Below, in pieces: positions 35,290 through 43,784 of a DNA stretch of 64,000 nt. The position numbers were made by a program, and so were the translations under genes. Source of the stretch: PFJX01 sp964542455 (GTDB lineage Bacteria; Pseudomonadota; Gammaproteobacteria; Burkholderiales; Thiobacillaceae); assembly GCA_964542455.1 (NCBI GenBank), contig CAZIUC010000007.1:1-64000 (forward strand), in the 5' to 3' direction. How positions within the stretch are numbered: the stretch's first letter is position 1; each line of letters begins with the position of its first letter. The notes under the pieces were generated by a model that was not told where the DNA came from, searched no databases, and saw nothing but the letters and a program-made list of their open reading frames with translations.

Positions 35290-35879
35290 AGCCTGCGTCG
35301 CCAGATCAACGTGCGGTTGTTGCTGGGCATGGCCACATCCTGAAGCAAGCTCAGACCCTGGGCCTGGGCGAGGTGGTCGAGTGCCTCGAAATCACGCACA
35401 CCGCTGTTTGGGTCGCGCGACTTCAGCCAGACATCGAAACGCGCGTTGCTCTCGGAAGTGAACTGGCCGCCGTAATTGAACGGCCCATACAGGCAGACGA
35501 TGCCGCCCGCTTCCAGCACCCGCCCGATGCCTGCGAACAGCCGCTCCACCGCCGGCCAGGCAACGATGTGCACGGTGTTGGCGTTGAAAATGGCATCGAC
35601 TGATTCGACCGGCCATTGCGCCGCGTTCACGTCGATGGCCAGCGGTGCCAGGACGTTGGTCAGTCGCGCTTCATCCAGCCAGGCCTGGATGCCGGCATGG
35701 TTCTCCGGCAACTCGCTGGTCTGCCAGGTCAGATGCGGCAGTGCCTGACCGAAATACACCGCGTGCTGGCCAGTGCCGCTGGCGATTTCCAATACGCGCC
35801 GCCGCTCGGAAAAGGCCTCTTTCAGGACGGCCAGGATCGGGTCGCGATTTTGTTCGCAGGATTCCGCGTAAGGCTTCAT
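35286..35879 (-). CDS. DUF938 methyltransferase-like protein
   Basis: 197 aa class I SAM-dependent methyltransferase fold. It starts MKPYAESCEQNRDPIL, which is typical for DUF938, with SAM motif I VLEIASGTGQHAVYF and later NANTVHIVAW and LYGPFNYGGQFTSESNARF. The substrate is unknown. A longer frame reaches 36137 but would overlap the CDGSH gene on the same strand, and the family start is at 35879. It lies 22 bases downstream of the CDGSH gene and is coupled to the FemAB-like gene. Confidence 0.88.
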   Translation of the reverse strand: MKPYAESCEQNRDPILAVLKEAFSERRRVLEIASGTGQHAVYFGQALPHLTWQTSELPENHAGIQAWLDEARLTNVLAPLAIDVNAAQWPVESVDAIFNANTVHIVAWPAVERLFAGIGRVLEAGGIVCLYGPFNYGGQFTSESNARFDVWLKSRDPNSGVRDFEALDHLAQAQGLSLLQDVAMPSNNRTLIWRRRL

Positions 35880-35901
35880 GGGCCGTGGGCTCAACCCAGG
35901 T

Positions 35902-36141
35902 TCAATCCAGTAATTCGTGGGCGCCGTCGCAGAAGGGTGGGTTGGCGGAATGCTTGCAGGCGCACAGCCAGACCGGGCCCGCTGCTTCCACCTTGAACGA
36001 TGTGGGGGTGAAATCCGTGCCCGCGTGCGAGCCATCACAGAACGGCTGGGATTTTGATCGGCCGCAACTGCACCACCAGTATTCGCCAGGCTCCAGGTTG
36101 GCTTCGATCGGTTCCTTGCCCGCCACGATGGGTTCACTCAT
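35902..36141 (-). CDS. Double CDGSH-type iron-sulfur protein
   Basis: 79 aa with two CDGSH-like 2Fe-2S motifs: Cys24, Cys26, Cys35, His39 (CDGSH) and Cys60, Cys62, Cys71, His75 (CDGAH). Each gives the 3-Cys/1-His ligand set of mitoNEET-type clusters. Small bacterial double-CDGSH proteins are probably redox or cluster-transfer proteins. It heads the CDGSH-DUF938-FemAB-like run on the - strand. No signal peptide, so cytoplasmic. Confidence 0.92.
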   Translation of the reverse strand: MSEPIVAGKEPIEANLEPGEYWWCSCGRSKSQPFCDGSHAGTDFTPTSFKVEAAGPVWLCACKHSANPPFCDGAHELLD

Positions 36142-36327
36142 GCTGTTTCCTCAGTTGAATAATCAGTCCGCCGATTGACGGATGCGCGCAGATTACAGGG
36201 GCTTTTCACCAGCGTCAGCCATGCCGTGGGTAGGGGAAAGGCGGGAGGCAATAACAGCGGAGAGTTAAGTAATGAGTCTGTGCGCGTATGGCGTTGAAAA
36301 CACGTGGGGTGCTGATTACGCGGCTCA

Positions 36328-36430
36328 TTCCCCCTTTCCAGAAGGGGGATGAGGGAAAATTTTCCAAGGGTCGTACTTGCGCGAGCACCCGGAAATCCCC
36401 CCTGCCCCCCCCTTGGATAAAGGGGGGAGC
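36328..36430. repeat. Bipartite C/G-tract palindromic repeat, copy 4
   Basis: Diverged copy: left hairpin CCCCCTTTCCAGAAGGGGG, a GCGCGAGC centre, GGAAATCCCCCC and a right hairpin ending AAAGGGGGG. It lies in the 375-base spacer between the CDGSH gene and mltD; nothing else is recognised there. Confidence 0.75.
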
Positions 36431-36516
36431 CACTACCCCAACCGCATCAACCGTTAACGGTCAAGAAGCCTTGGGGAAGGAGGGAGTGGGTGCGGCAAGG
36501 TGTTTCTTGGAAATCA

Positions 36517-37833
36517 TCAGCCGGAATAAGGGATTTCCAGCGTGGCGCCGGGCTTGAGCGGCTCGCTGGTTTCGTTCCAGCGACGGATGTCGGTCACCTG
36601 GACGCTGTACAGTTTGGCGACCCGGTCCAGGGTATCGCCCTTGCGCACGGTATGGGTCCGCATGTTGGGGCGTTTTGCCCTGGCCACGGACTGGATTTTC
36701 GGGTTGCCGACGGCTTGCGCCGTGGTGGGAACCAGGAGAGTCTGTGCCTTGGCAACCTTGCCTCGATAGAGCTTGACCGGGTTATGTACCTTCAGCCAGT
36801 CCAGCGTCACGCCGAATTGGGCGGCGATCTTGCTGGCGCTTTCGCCTCGGCTTGCCTGATAGGGACGCAGGCTGAGTTTGTCCACTCCTTGGCGGTGCAG
36901 ATTGAACTGGAAGGTTTCGACTCGTTCGGTGGGCAGCAGCATGACGCCGCGCGTCTCGGTGTGGATCACCCGGCGCTGGAAGCCGGGGTTGAGGGAGAGA
37001 AATTCGTCCAGGTTCATGTCCGCGAGTCGCGCGGCCTGTCTGGCTTCCATCGGCTGGCTCAGTTTGACCTGCATGAAATAGGGTTCGTTGGCCACTTCGC
37101 CCAGATTGATGCCGAAATGTTGCGGGTCGAGCACGATGTTGCGCACGGCGATCAGTTTGGGAACGTAGTGGCGTGTTTCCGTGGGAAGTTTCAGGTTGGC
37201 ATAGTCGTCGTTATTGCCTTTATGGCGGGATTGCGCGCGCGCCACACAGCCTTCGCCGCAATTGTAGGCGGCCAGTGCCAATTCCCAGTCGCCGAAGGTG
37301 GCGTAAAGATCCTGCAGATGATCGAGCGCGGCACGGGTGGCGGTAAGTACGTCGCGACGGCCGTCATACCAGGCGTTCTGCTTGAGGCCGTAGACCTTGC
37401 CGGTGGAAGGGATGAACTGCCAGAGGCCGGAAGCCTTCATCGGCGACAGCGCCAGCGGGTTGTAGGCGGATTCGATCATGGGCAGCAGGGCGATTTCCAT
37501 CGGCATGCCGCGTTTTTCCACTTCCTCCACGACGTAATAGAGGTACAGGCGGCTGCGCTCGGCGCCTTGCTCGAGATAGCGTGGGTGCTTGCGGAACCAT
37601 TCCTCGTGAACGCGGGTGAGTTCCGGATTGGATTCGGCCAGTTTGAAGCCGGCACGGATGCGTTGCCAAAGTGCCCCCTCGGTCTGATCCTGCTCGATGG
37701 CGGGCTCGGTCAGGGCATAGCTGATCTTGAGGGTGGGGGCCTGGCTTCCAGTGTCGGCATGGGTGGAGGCGACACTGGAAGCCAGGCTCGCGGCAAGTAA
37801 GAAGAGAGAGAAATATCGTCGGTTTGGGGTCAT
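36517..37833 (-). CDS. mltD: Membrane-bound lytic murein transglycosylase D
   Basis: 438 aa periplasmic enzyme that cleaves the glycan strands of peptidoglycan to 1,6-anhydro products. N-terminal signal peptide (RRYFSLFLLAASLASSVAS), lytic transglycosylase domain (about 85-215) with catalytic Glu in PMIESAYNP and ASGLWQFIPSTG, AYNCGEG, and two LysM modules (about 320-365 and 390-436; THTVRKGDTLDRVAKLYSV). No lipobox Cys is seen, so anchoring may differ from E. coli MltD. A good promoter lies about 80 bases upstream. Confidence 0.93.
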   Translation of the reverse strand: MTPNRRYFSLFLLAASLASSVASTHADTGSQAPTLKISYALTEPAIEQDQTEGALWQRIRAGFKLAESNPELTRVHEEWFRKHPRYLEQGAERSRLYLYYVVEEVEKRGMPMEIALLPMIESAYNPLALSPMKASGLWQFIPSTGKVYGLKQNAWYDGRRDVLTATRAALDHLQDLYATFGDWELALAAYNCGEGCVARAQSRHKGNNDDYANLKLPTETRHYVPKLIAVRNIVLDPQHFGINLGEVANEPYFMQVKLSQPMEARQAARLADMNLDEFLSLNPGFQRRVIHTETRGVMLLPTERVETFQFNLHRQGVDKLSLRPYQASRGESASKIAAQFGVTLDWLKVHNPVKLYRGKVAKAQTLLVPTTAQAVGNPKIQSVARAKRPNMRTHTVRKGDTLDRVAKLYSVQVTDIRRWNETSEPLKPGATLEIPYSG

Positions 37834-37911
37834 TGGGAGAGGTGGGTAATGGTCACGTGGTAAGGCATGTGGCGAATATCAGCGCGAGGCGCACGACCTT
37901 GAAGAACCCGT

Positions 37912-37940
37912 ATTTTACTGGTCAATACCCATTAGCTCAA
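37912..37940 (-). promoter_or_regulatory. Predicted sigma-70 promoter for mltD
   Basis: On the - strand TTGAGC (37940-37935), a 17-base spacer and TAAAAT (37917-37912) give a near-consensus promoter in an AT-richer stretch, reading towards mltD with a leader of about 70 bases. Confidence 0.5.
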
Positions 37941-37989
37941 TGCAAGTACCTGTTCTTATTGCAAATGGCATGAATGGGGGGTGGGGTGA

Positions 37990-38751
37990 TCAGTAACCAT
38001 CTCTCCAGGCTCGCACCGTGGTGAAGGTCACCAAGCCGGGTTGGACGGGGTGTCCGGCATGTTGCGCTGCCGCAACCGCGACACTCTCCTGGTCGAAACG
38101 CAGGAAGGGGTTGGTGGCGATTTCTGTGCTCAAACTGACCGGCAGACTCGGTTTTCCCTGACCACGCAAGCCACGCACTTCCGCCAGGCGGGTATGCAGG
38201 GCGGGATTGTTCGGCTCCACCGTCAGGGCGAAATCGAGATTTTCCAGTGTGTATTCGTGCGCACAGTAGACCAGGGTATCCGCCTGCAACGTCTTGATGT
38301 GACTCAGCGAGGCGTGCATTTGTCTCGGCGTGCCTTCGAACAAACGGCCGCAACCGCAGGAGAACAGGGTGTCGCCGCAGAACAGGGCGCCGTGTCCGAC
38401 ATAACAGAGATGGCCCAGAGTGTGGCCGGGCGTGGCGAGCACCTGGAAAGCGAGGCCGAGTTCATTTATCTGGACGGTTTCCCCTCCCAGCAACGGATGT
38501 GTCCGGCCGGGAACGGCTTCATTGCCTGGGCCATAGACGGGAATGACATGCCGCGCGGTGATTTCGCCGATGCCGCCGACATGATCGGCATGGTGATGCG
38601 TTACCAGGATGGCGACAGGATGGAGTTGCCACTGCTCAAGCCAAGCTAAAATCGGCGCCGCTTCTCCAGGGTCGACCAGGATTGCCGAATGGTCGTCGTG
38701 GATGGCCCACACATAGTTGTCCCGGAACGCGGGGATGGCTGTCACTTTCAT
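37990..38751 (-). CDS. gloB: Hydroxyacylglutathione hydrolase (glyoxalase II)
   Basis: 253 aa metallo-beta-lactamase-fold enzyme that hydrolyses S-lactoylglutathione to lactate and glutathione, the second step of methylglyoxal detoxification. The metal motif THHHADHVGG, TPGHTLGHLCY, GDTLFSCGCGRLFEG and the C-terminal HAGIHP-like glutathione-binding region are present at normal spacing. Divergent from the methyltransferase gene, with only 39 bases between starts. Confidence 0.94.
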   Translation of the reverse strand: MKVTAIPAFRDNYVWAIHDDHSAILVDPGEAAPILAWLEQWQLHPVAILVTHHHADHVGGIGEITARHVIPVYGPGNEAVPGRTHPLLGGETVQINELGLAFQVLATPGHTLGHLCYVGHGALFCGDTLFSCGCGRLFEGTPRQMHASLSHIKTLQADTLVYCAHEYTLENLDFALTVEPNNPALHTRLAEVRGLRGQGKPSLPVSLSTEIATNPFLRFDQESVAVAAAQHAGHPVQPGLVTFTTVRAWRDGY

Positions 38752-38790
38752 GCGGGCATTGTCCCGTCAGGTTTTCCAGGACGTCAATCA

Positions 38791-39504
38791 GTGCGGACAT
38801 GGTTCGATAGCGAGTTGGGTCAATACGTGCTGGCGCGGGAACAGGCCTGGTTCGATGCCGTCAGCGTCGATCTGTTCGGCTTCAATGCCATGCAGGTTGG
38901 CCATTGTGGCGTGGAATGCCTGCGCGCCAATCGCATGCCGCATCGCTTTTGCGGCGGGCCGGAAGGCGAATACCAAAACGCCGTGCGCTGCCTTCCGGAG
39001 CATTTGCCGATCGCCAGCCAGAGCCTGGATCTGCTGGCGTTGCCACATGTCCTGGAATTTTCCGCCCACCCGCATCAGGTGCTGCGCGAGGCGGAACGGG
39101 TGTTGCGCCCGGAAGGCCGTTTGCTGATCACCGGCTTCAACCCGCTGAGCCTGTGGGGCTTGAGGCGCGGTCTCAACCGCCATGCGGCGGATTGGCCCTG
39201 GCGTGGGCGTTTCATCCACCTCACCCGCCTCAAGGACTGGCTGGCTCTGCTCGGCTTCGAACTGGCGGGCGGGCGCATGGCCTGTTATGCCCCGCCTCTC
39301 GAACATGCCGCCTGGCTCAAACGCTTTGCCTTTCTGGAGGCCGCCGGAGACCGCTGGTGGGCGCTGGGTGGCGGTGTTTATCAGATTCATGCCGTGAAGC
39401 GCGTGCATGGCATGCGTTTGATCGCGCCCAAGTGGGAAGGGCAATGGCTGCCACGCCCGAACTGGGCCAGTTCAACTCGTAACTCATTGAATAAAAATGG
39501 CTGA
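38791..39504 (+). CDS. SAM-dependent methyltransferase
   Basis: 237 aa. Homologues beside gloB and rnhA in proteobacteria begin near SxxGQYxLxREQxW, which fits the GTG at 38791 (VRTWFDSELGQYVLAREQ) with AGGA 9 bases upstream. The frame is open further upstream but overlaps gloB. A Rossmann-type methyltransferase core with LLALPHVLEFSAHPHQVLRE and GRLLITGFNPLSLWG is visible. Motif I is degenerate. The substrate is unknown. Its end overlaps rnhA by 8 bases. Confidence 0.8.
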   Translation: MRTWFDSELGQYVLAREQAWFDAVSVDLFGFNAMQVGHCGVECLRANRMPHRFCGGPEGEYQNAVRCLPEHLPIASQSLDLLALPHVLEFSAHPHQVLREAERVLRPEGRLLITGFNPLSLWGLRRGLNRHAADWPWRGRFIHLTRLKDWLALLGFELAGGRMACYAPPLEHAAWLKRFAFLEAAGDRWWALGGGVYQIHAVKRVHGMRLIAPKWEGQWLPRPNWASSTRNSLNKNG

Positions 39505-39952
39505 AGAAAAAATTGTTGATCTTTATAGCGATGGCGCCTGCAAGGGCAATCCGGGCGTCGGCGGTTGGGGTGTATTGCTGCGTTTCGGCGAGGTGGAAAA
39601 GACGTTGTGTGGCGGCGCGCGCGATACCACCAACAATCGAATGGAGTTGCAAGCGGTGATCGAGGGCCTGAAGGCGCTTAACCGGCATTGCCGGGTGCGC
39701 GTGCATACCGACTCGAAATATGTGCAGCAGGGTATCTCGGAGTGGATGCCGAACTGGATTCGGCGCGGCTGGAAGACCGCGAGTGGCGGCGCGGTGAAGA
39801 ATCAGGATTTGTGGCGCGAGTTGTCCGAGCAGGCGGCGCGCCACCGCATCGAATGGCTCTGGGTCAAGGGGCATGCCGGCCACCCGGAAAATGAACGCGC
39901 CGACGCGCTGGCCAACGAAGGCGTGCTGATCGCCATGCGGGAGAAAAACTGA
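39497..39952 (+). CDS. rnhA: Ribonuclease HI
   Basis: 151 aa nuclease that degrades RNA in RNA-DNA hybrids. Metal-binding carboxylates Asp12, Glu50, Asp72 and Asp136 and His126 are present, with SDGACKGNPG and the basic-protrusion region around residues 83-103. Length matches E. coli RnhA (155). The dnaQ start shares a base with its stop (TGATG). The gloB-methyltransferase-rnhA-dnaQ order is a common proteobacterial arrangement. Confidence 0.96.
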   Translation: MAEEKIVDLYSDGACKGNPGVGGWGVLLRFGEVEKTLCGGARDTTNNRMELQAVIEGLKALNRHCRVRVHTDSKYVQQGISEWMPNWIRRGWKTASGGAVKNQDLWRELSEQAARHRIEWLWVKGHAGHPENERADALANEGVLIAMREKN

Positions 39953-40629
39953 TGCGCCAGATCGTGCTGGATACCGAAACCACGGGCCTGGACCCGGCAC
40001 AGGGACATCGGGTGATCGAGATCGGTGCCCTGGAGATCGTCAATCGGCAGCCCACCGGCGCTACCTACCATGTCTACCTCAATCCGCAGCGCGAGATCGA
40101 CGCCGGCGCGATGGCGGTGCATGGCCTGACCAACGAATTCCTGGCCGACAAGCCACGTTTCGCCGACATCGCGCCGGAGTTTCTGGAGTTTGTGCGCGAT
40201 GCCGAACTGGTCATCCACAACGCACCGTTCGACGTGGGTTTTCTTAATGCAGAACTGGCAAAACTGAAAGACGGGCCGGTCAAGCGTTACTGCACGGTGC
40301 TGGATACCCTGAAGATGGCCAAGGGGCTGCACCCCGGCCAGAAGAACAATCTGGATGCGCTGTGCCGGCGCTACGAAGTGGATAACTCCGGGCGCGCCTT
40401 CCACGGCGCGTTGCTCGACGCGGAATTGCTCGCCGAGGTGTATCTGGCGATGACCCGTGGCCAGGAGACCCTGGGCATCGACATCGCCACCCCGGCCCAG
40501 ACCGAAGCCGCCACCCTGGTGCGGCGCGGTGTGCTCAAGGTATTGCGCGCGGATGAGGCGGAATGCGCGGCGCATACGGCCTACCTGGCCGGTATGGCCA
40601 AGGAGTGCGGAGAGGTGGCGGCATGGTAA
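39952..40629 (+). CDS. dnaQ: DNA polymerase III epsilon subunit (proofreading exonuclease)
   Basis: 225 aa 3'-5' exonuclease. ExoI has Asp7 and Glu9 in LDTETTGLDP; ExoII HNAPFDVGFLN and ExoIII with HGALLDAELLAEVY are intact. The C-terminal tail binds the alpha subunit in the family. Coupled to rnhA by TGATG. Its last 7 bases overlap the start of a TonB receptor gene, which is an unusual neighbour. Confidence 0.95.
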   Translation: MRQIVLDTETTGLDPAQGHRVIEIGALEIVNRQPTGATYHVYLNPQREIDAGAMAVHGLTNEFLADKPRFADIAPEFLEFVRDAELVIHNAPFDVGFLNAELAKLKDGPVKRYCTVLDTLKMAKGLHPGQKNNLDALCRRYEVDNSGRAFHGALLDAELLAEVYLAMTRGQETLGIDIATPAQTEAATLVRRGVLKVLRADEAECAAHTAYLAGMAKECGEVAAW

Positions 40630-42560
40630 TACGTGTCCTGTTGGGTCTGTTGTTGGCGACTATCGCGCATACGAGCCAGGCGGATGAACTGTCCGAGGCG
40701 GCATTTCTGGTGGATCTTCCCGTGGTGCTGACCGCCAGTCGCCTGTCGCAGCCGCTGATGGATGCGCCGGCGGCCATGACGGTCATCGACCGCCCGATGA
40801 TCGAGGCCTCCGGCTTTCGCGAAATCGCCGATCTGTTTCGCCTGGTACCCGGTTTTTATGCCGCCTATTTTTCCGGCAATCAGCCTTTCGTCAGCAATGC
40901 GCTGATCAGCGAATATGCGCGCAGCATGCAGGTGCTGGTGGATGGGCGCTCGGTCTACTTGCCCACTATCGGCGGCGTGCTCTGGAGCGCGCTGCCACTG
41001 TCGATGGAAGACATCGAGCGCATCGAGGTGACACGCGGTCCCAACGCAGCCAGTTACGGCGCCAATGCCTTCACCGGCGTGATCAATATCATCTCGCGGC
41101 ATCCGCAGGATGTCGCGGGGCGGACGCTCAGGTTGGCGAGTGGCGACAAAGGGGTACGCATCGGTACCTTTCGTTGGGCGGGGGGCGACCAGGTAAAAAA
41201 CCGGATGACCCTGGAGTACCGACGTGACGATGGTTTCGACGGCCAGAACGACTATCTGCGGGCGCCGCTGTTCAACTATCGCGGCGAATATGAAGCGGAT
41301 GGCTGGGATAGCCTTTCCTGGCAGTTGGGTTATGTCGGAGGCGATCGGGGCGCCGGCTATCGGGAAGAGTTGCTGGATCAGCCCCATAACAAGCAGATCA
41401 ACAGCCATTTCCAGCAGATAGATTGGATGCGGCGAATACCGGGTTTGGGCGAGTTCAAACTGGGTCTCTACCACAACTACACGATGGTCAGAGAAACCGC
41501 GACGAATGCGTTATTTACCTATGGGGGGTTTCCAGTGCTCGCCGGCCAATCCATCAACAAGGATCTGATGGCTGATCGCTGGAATATCGAGGCCCAGCAC
41601 ACACTGGAACCAAGGGGGGGTACACGGGCCGTCTGGGGGGCATCCTTGCGCAAGGATGCGGTGCAATCCCGCTTCTACTATGGCTCTGACGAGCAGTTAA
41701 ACAATTATTCGGGCACGCTGTTCGGCCACCTGGAACAACGCTTCTCCGCGCACTGGTTGTTGAATGCAGGTGTCATGCTGGAAAAACATGATATCGGCGG
41801 CTCCAGCACCTCGCCGCGTTTGTCCTTGCACTGGCAACCCAGTGCGAACCATGCGTTCCGCCTGAGCCTGTCGCAAGCCAAGCGTTACCCGGTGCAGTAT
41901 GAGGAGAATGCCTTGAGCACCCTCACCTTGAATGTCTCCGTGCCCTTTCCGCCCGGACTCATACCTACGTCCGCCACGCTCTACCGCAGTTCAGGCGGGC
42001 TGCGACCGGAATCCATCCGGTCCAGTGAAATCGGCTATGTGGGTTCATATCCAAGTATTCACGCGAGTGTCGAAGCGCGCATTTTTCGCTGGCGGTTAAC
42101 TGATCTGATTCAGGCGCAGCAGGTCGCGGGTGTTTACGATTTCTTCAATCGTTATTCAGCGATCTTGCAGGGGGGGGATTTGCAAGCGCAATGGGAGCCT
42201 AGCGAGCGCACCCGCGTCATCGCCAACTTCGCTTATCTCCATACGGAAGGCAACAATGTCGATTTCGCGGCATCCGCCCCCATGCACCAGGCAGGTCTGT
42301 TGCTCAGCCAGCGTTTGCCAGGGAACGTCATGGCCAGCATGGGGTACTACTGGACCGGCGATTTTGTCGGGATGGGTGAAGGTGATCCTCTGAACTCATC
42401 GAGGCGTATGGATCTCAAATTGAGTGTGCCGATAAAAACGGAGGGGATGAAAGGCGATGTCTCTTTGGTCATGCAAAACCTCACTGACGACTACCTCGAG
42501 TTTTACCGACGCAACCTGTTCACCCGCCGTGGCTATATCCAGTTGAAACTGGATTTCTGA
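40623..42560 (+). CDS. TonB-dependent outer-membrane receptor
   Basis: 645 aa. Signal peptide (VIRVLLGLLLATIAHTSQA), plug domain (about 35-165: PAAMTVIDRPMIEASGF, VLVDGRSVYLPTIGG, IERIEVTRGPNAASYGANAF) and a 22-strand barrel ending in an aromatic residue (QLKLDF). Ligand unknown. The start at 40623 has GGAGAGG upstream within dnaQ and overlaps its stop by 7 bases. No Fur box or separate promoter was seen. The next gene, 13 bases on, is an ABC-type binding protein, and the two probably work together. Confidence 0.9.
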   Translation: MVIRVLLGLLLATIAHTSQADELSEAAFLVDLPVVLTASRLSQPLMDAPAAMTVIDRPMIEASGFREIADLFRLVPGFYAAYFSGNQPFVSNALISEYARSMQVLVDGRSVYLPTIGGVLWSALPLSMEDIERIEVTRGPNAASYGANAFTGVINIISRHPQDVAGRTLRLASGDKGVRIGTFRWAGGDQVKNRMTLEYRRDDGFDGQNDYLRAPLFNYRGEYEADGWDSLSWQLGYVGGDRGAGYREELLDQPHNKQINSHFQQIDWMRRIPGLGEFKLGLYHNYTMVRETATNALFTYGGFPVLAGQSINKDLMADRWNIEAQHTLEPRGGTRAVWGASLRKDAVQSRFYYGSDEQLNNYSGTLFGHLEQRFSAHWLLNAGVMLEKHDIGGSSTSPRLSLHWQPSANHAFRLSLSQAKRYPVQYEENALSTLTLNVSVPFPPGLIPTSATLYRSSGGLRPESIRSSEIGYVGSYPSIHASVEARIFRWRLTDLIQAQQVAGVYDFFNRYSAILQGGDLQAQWEPSERTRVIANFAYLHTEGNNVDFAASAPMHQAGLLLSQRLPGNVMASMGYYWTGDFVGMGEGDPLNSSRRMDLKLSVPIKTEGMKGDVSLVMQNLTDDYLEFYRRNLFTRRGYIQLKLDF

Positions 42561-42573
42561 GCTCCGGCTCGGC

Positions 42574-43515
42574 ATGAAAGGTCGCCTCGCTTTGTGGTGC
42601 CTGTTTCGCCTGTTACTGGTGGGATGGCTGTTGTTGCCGTTCAACGCCGGGGCGGATGGGCAACTGCATCTGCTGCTGAGTGATTCCGGTGGCGCCTATC
42701 AGGAAGCGGCGGAGGCTTTCCGCGCGGCTTACGGGCAACGCCGGCCGGCGCGTGTCTGGATGCTTGGCGAGGTTGGGCCGCAACAGGTGCGAGCCTGGAG
42801 CGGGGAAAACGATTTGATCATTCCCATCGGTTTGGCGGCGACTCATCTGGTTGCCGATAACCATGCTGGTCAGGCCGCGGTGCTTTCACTCATGGTTCCG
42901 CGTGTCTCCGCTGAGCGGCTCAACTGGCCCTCCGCTTTGCCGCGCCGAAAAGTCGCCTACGTTTATATCGATCAGCCGGCCAGCCGGTACCTGGATCTGG
43001 TGGAAGCGACCTTTGCACAGGCGAAACGAGTGAGCTTGGTGGTATCCGGAGAAAACGCCGACAGCGTGAAACTGCTGCAGCACGAAGCGGCGCGCCGTCA
43101 TCTGAAACTGAACCTGGAAACCGTGACGCGAGCGGATGAGGTCGCGTCGGCATTACGTAATGCGCTACCCGAGTCCGATGTGCTGCTGCTGCTTCCGGAT
43201 TCCCTTTCCTTTCATGCCGGCAATGCTCAGAACGTACTGTTGACCACTTACCGCTATCGGGTGCCGGTGCTTGGGTTTTCACGGGGGTTGTCGAAAGCGG
43301 GCGCGGTCGCCTCTGTTTATTCCACGCCAGCCCAGATCGGCCGCCAGGGCGCACGAATGGCTACGCGTTGGAAGCCGGAAAGTGGTGATCTGCCTCCCTC
43401 ACAACATGCCGATGAATTTTCCGTCGCCTTCAACCCCTATGTTGCCCGTTCCCTGGGTGTGGTCCTGCCCGACCTGGGTGAAGTACGGCGCAAGCTGGGA
43501 GCGGACGATGAATAG
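42574..43515 (+). CDS. ABC-type substrate-binding protein (ABC_sub_bind-like)
   Basis: 313 aa periplasmic protein with a signal peptide (LALWCLFRLLLVGWLLLPFNAGA). Two Rossmann-like lobes resemble the PF04392 ABC_sub_bind group: YVYIDQPASRYLDLVE, VVSGENADSVKLL, LLLLPDSLSFHAGNAQNVLLTTYRYRV (part) and a C-terminal FNPYVARSLGVVLP. No permease or ATPase gene is nearby, so it may act as a sensor or chaperone for the TonB receptor's ligand. Its stop overlaps the start of a broken kinase gene. Confidence 0.8.
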   Translation: MKGRLALWCLFRLLLVGWLLLPFNAGADGQLHLLLSDSGGAYQEAAEAFRAAYGQRRPARVWMLGEVGPQQVRAWSGENDLIIPIGLAATHLVADNHAGQAAVLSLMVPRVSAERLNWPSALPRRKVAYVYIDQPASRYLDLVEATFAQAKRVSLVVSGENADSVKLLQHEAARRHLKLNLETVTRADEVASALRNALPESDVLLLLPDSLSFHAGNAQNVLLTTYRYRVPVLGFSRGLSKAGAVASVYSTPAQIGRQGARMATRWKPESGDLPPSQHADEFSVAFNPYVARSLGVVLPDLGEVRRKLGADDE

Positions 43516-43677
43516 ATCTGACATGACCCGCGCGTTCTTCTTCTCCTCGTGTTGTTGCCTCTGGTACTGGTCGCATTTGGGCTTTCCTGGCATTCGATTC
43601 AGGCGCGCCAGAACGACACCGAGCAGTCGCGGGAACAGCGTGCTTTGGCTGATACAAGGCAGTTGAGTGGTCGTTAG
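43508..43677 (+). pseudogene. Frameshifted N-terminal remnant of a membrane sensor
   Basis: An ATG at 43508, overlapping the preceding gene, opens MNRSDMTRAFF. One frame over, the sequence continues LLLLVLLPLVLVAFGLSWHS, IQARQNDTEQSREQR and ALADTRQLSGR before a TAG at 43675. This is the usual cytoplasm-TM-periplasm start of a sensor kinase or GGDEF sensor. One base insertion or loss near 43536 would restore the frame. All downstream domains are gone, so the gene is both shifted and truncated. Confidence 0.6.
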
Positions 43678-43685
43678 AAATATAC

Positions 43686-43717
43686 TTGATTGATTTAGTC
43701 GGGAATTGGTATATAAA
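43686..43717 (+). promoter_or_regulatory. Predicted AT-rich sigma-70 promoter
   Basis: TTGATT (43686-43691), 18 bases, then TATATA/TATAAA (43110-type box at 43710-43717) in an AT-rich patch that stands out from the GC-rich surroundings. It reads towards the gene at 43785. Confidence 0.5.
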
Positions 43718-43784
43718 CTCCGTATGGAGAGCAGCTAGCACGTCTTCATCCGGAAACAGTCATTTACCACCCGAAGGAAACATC

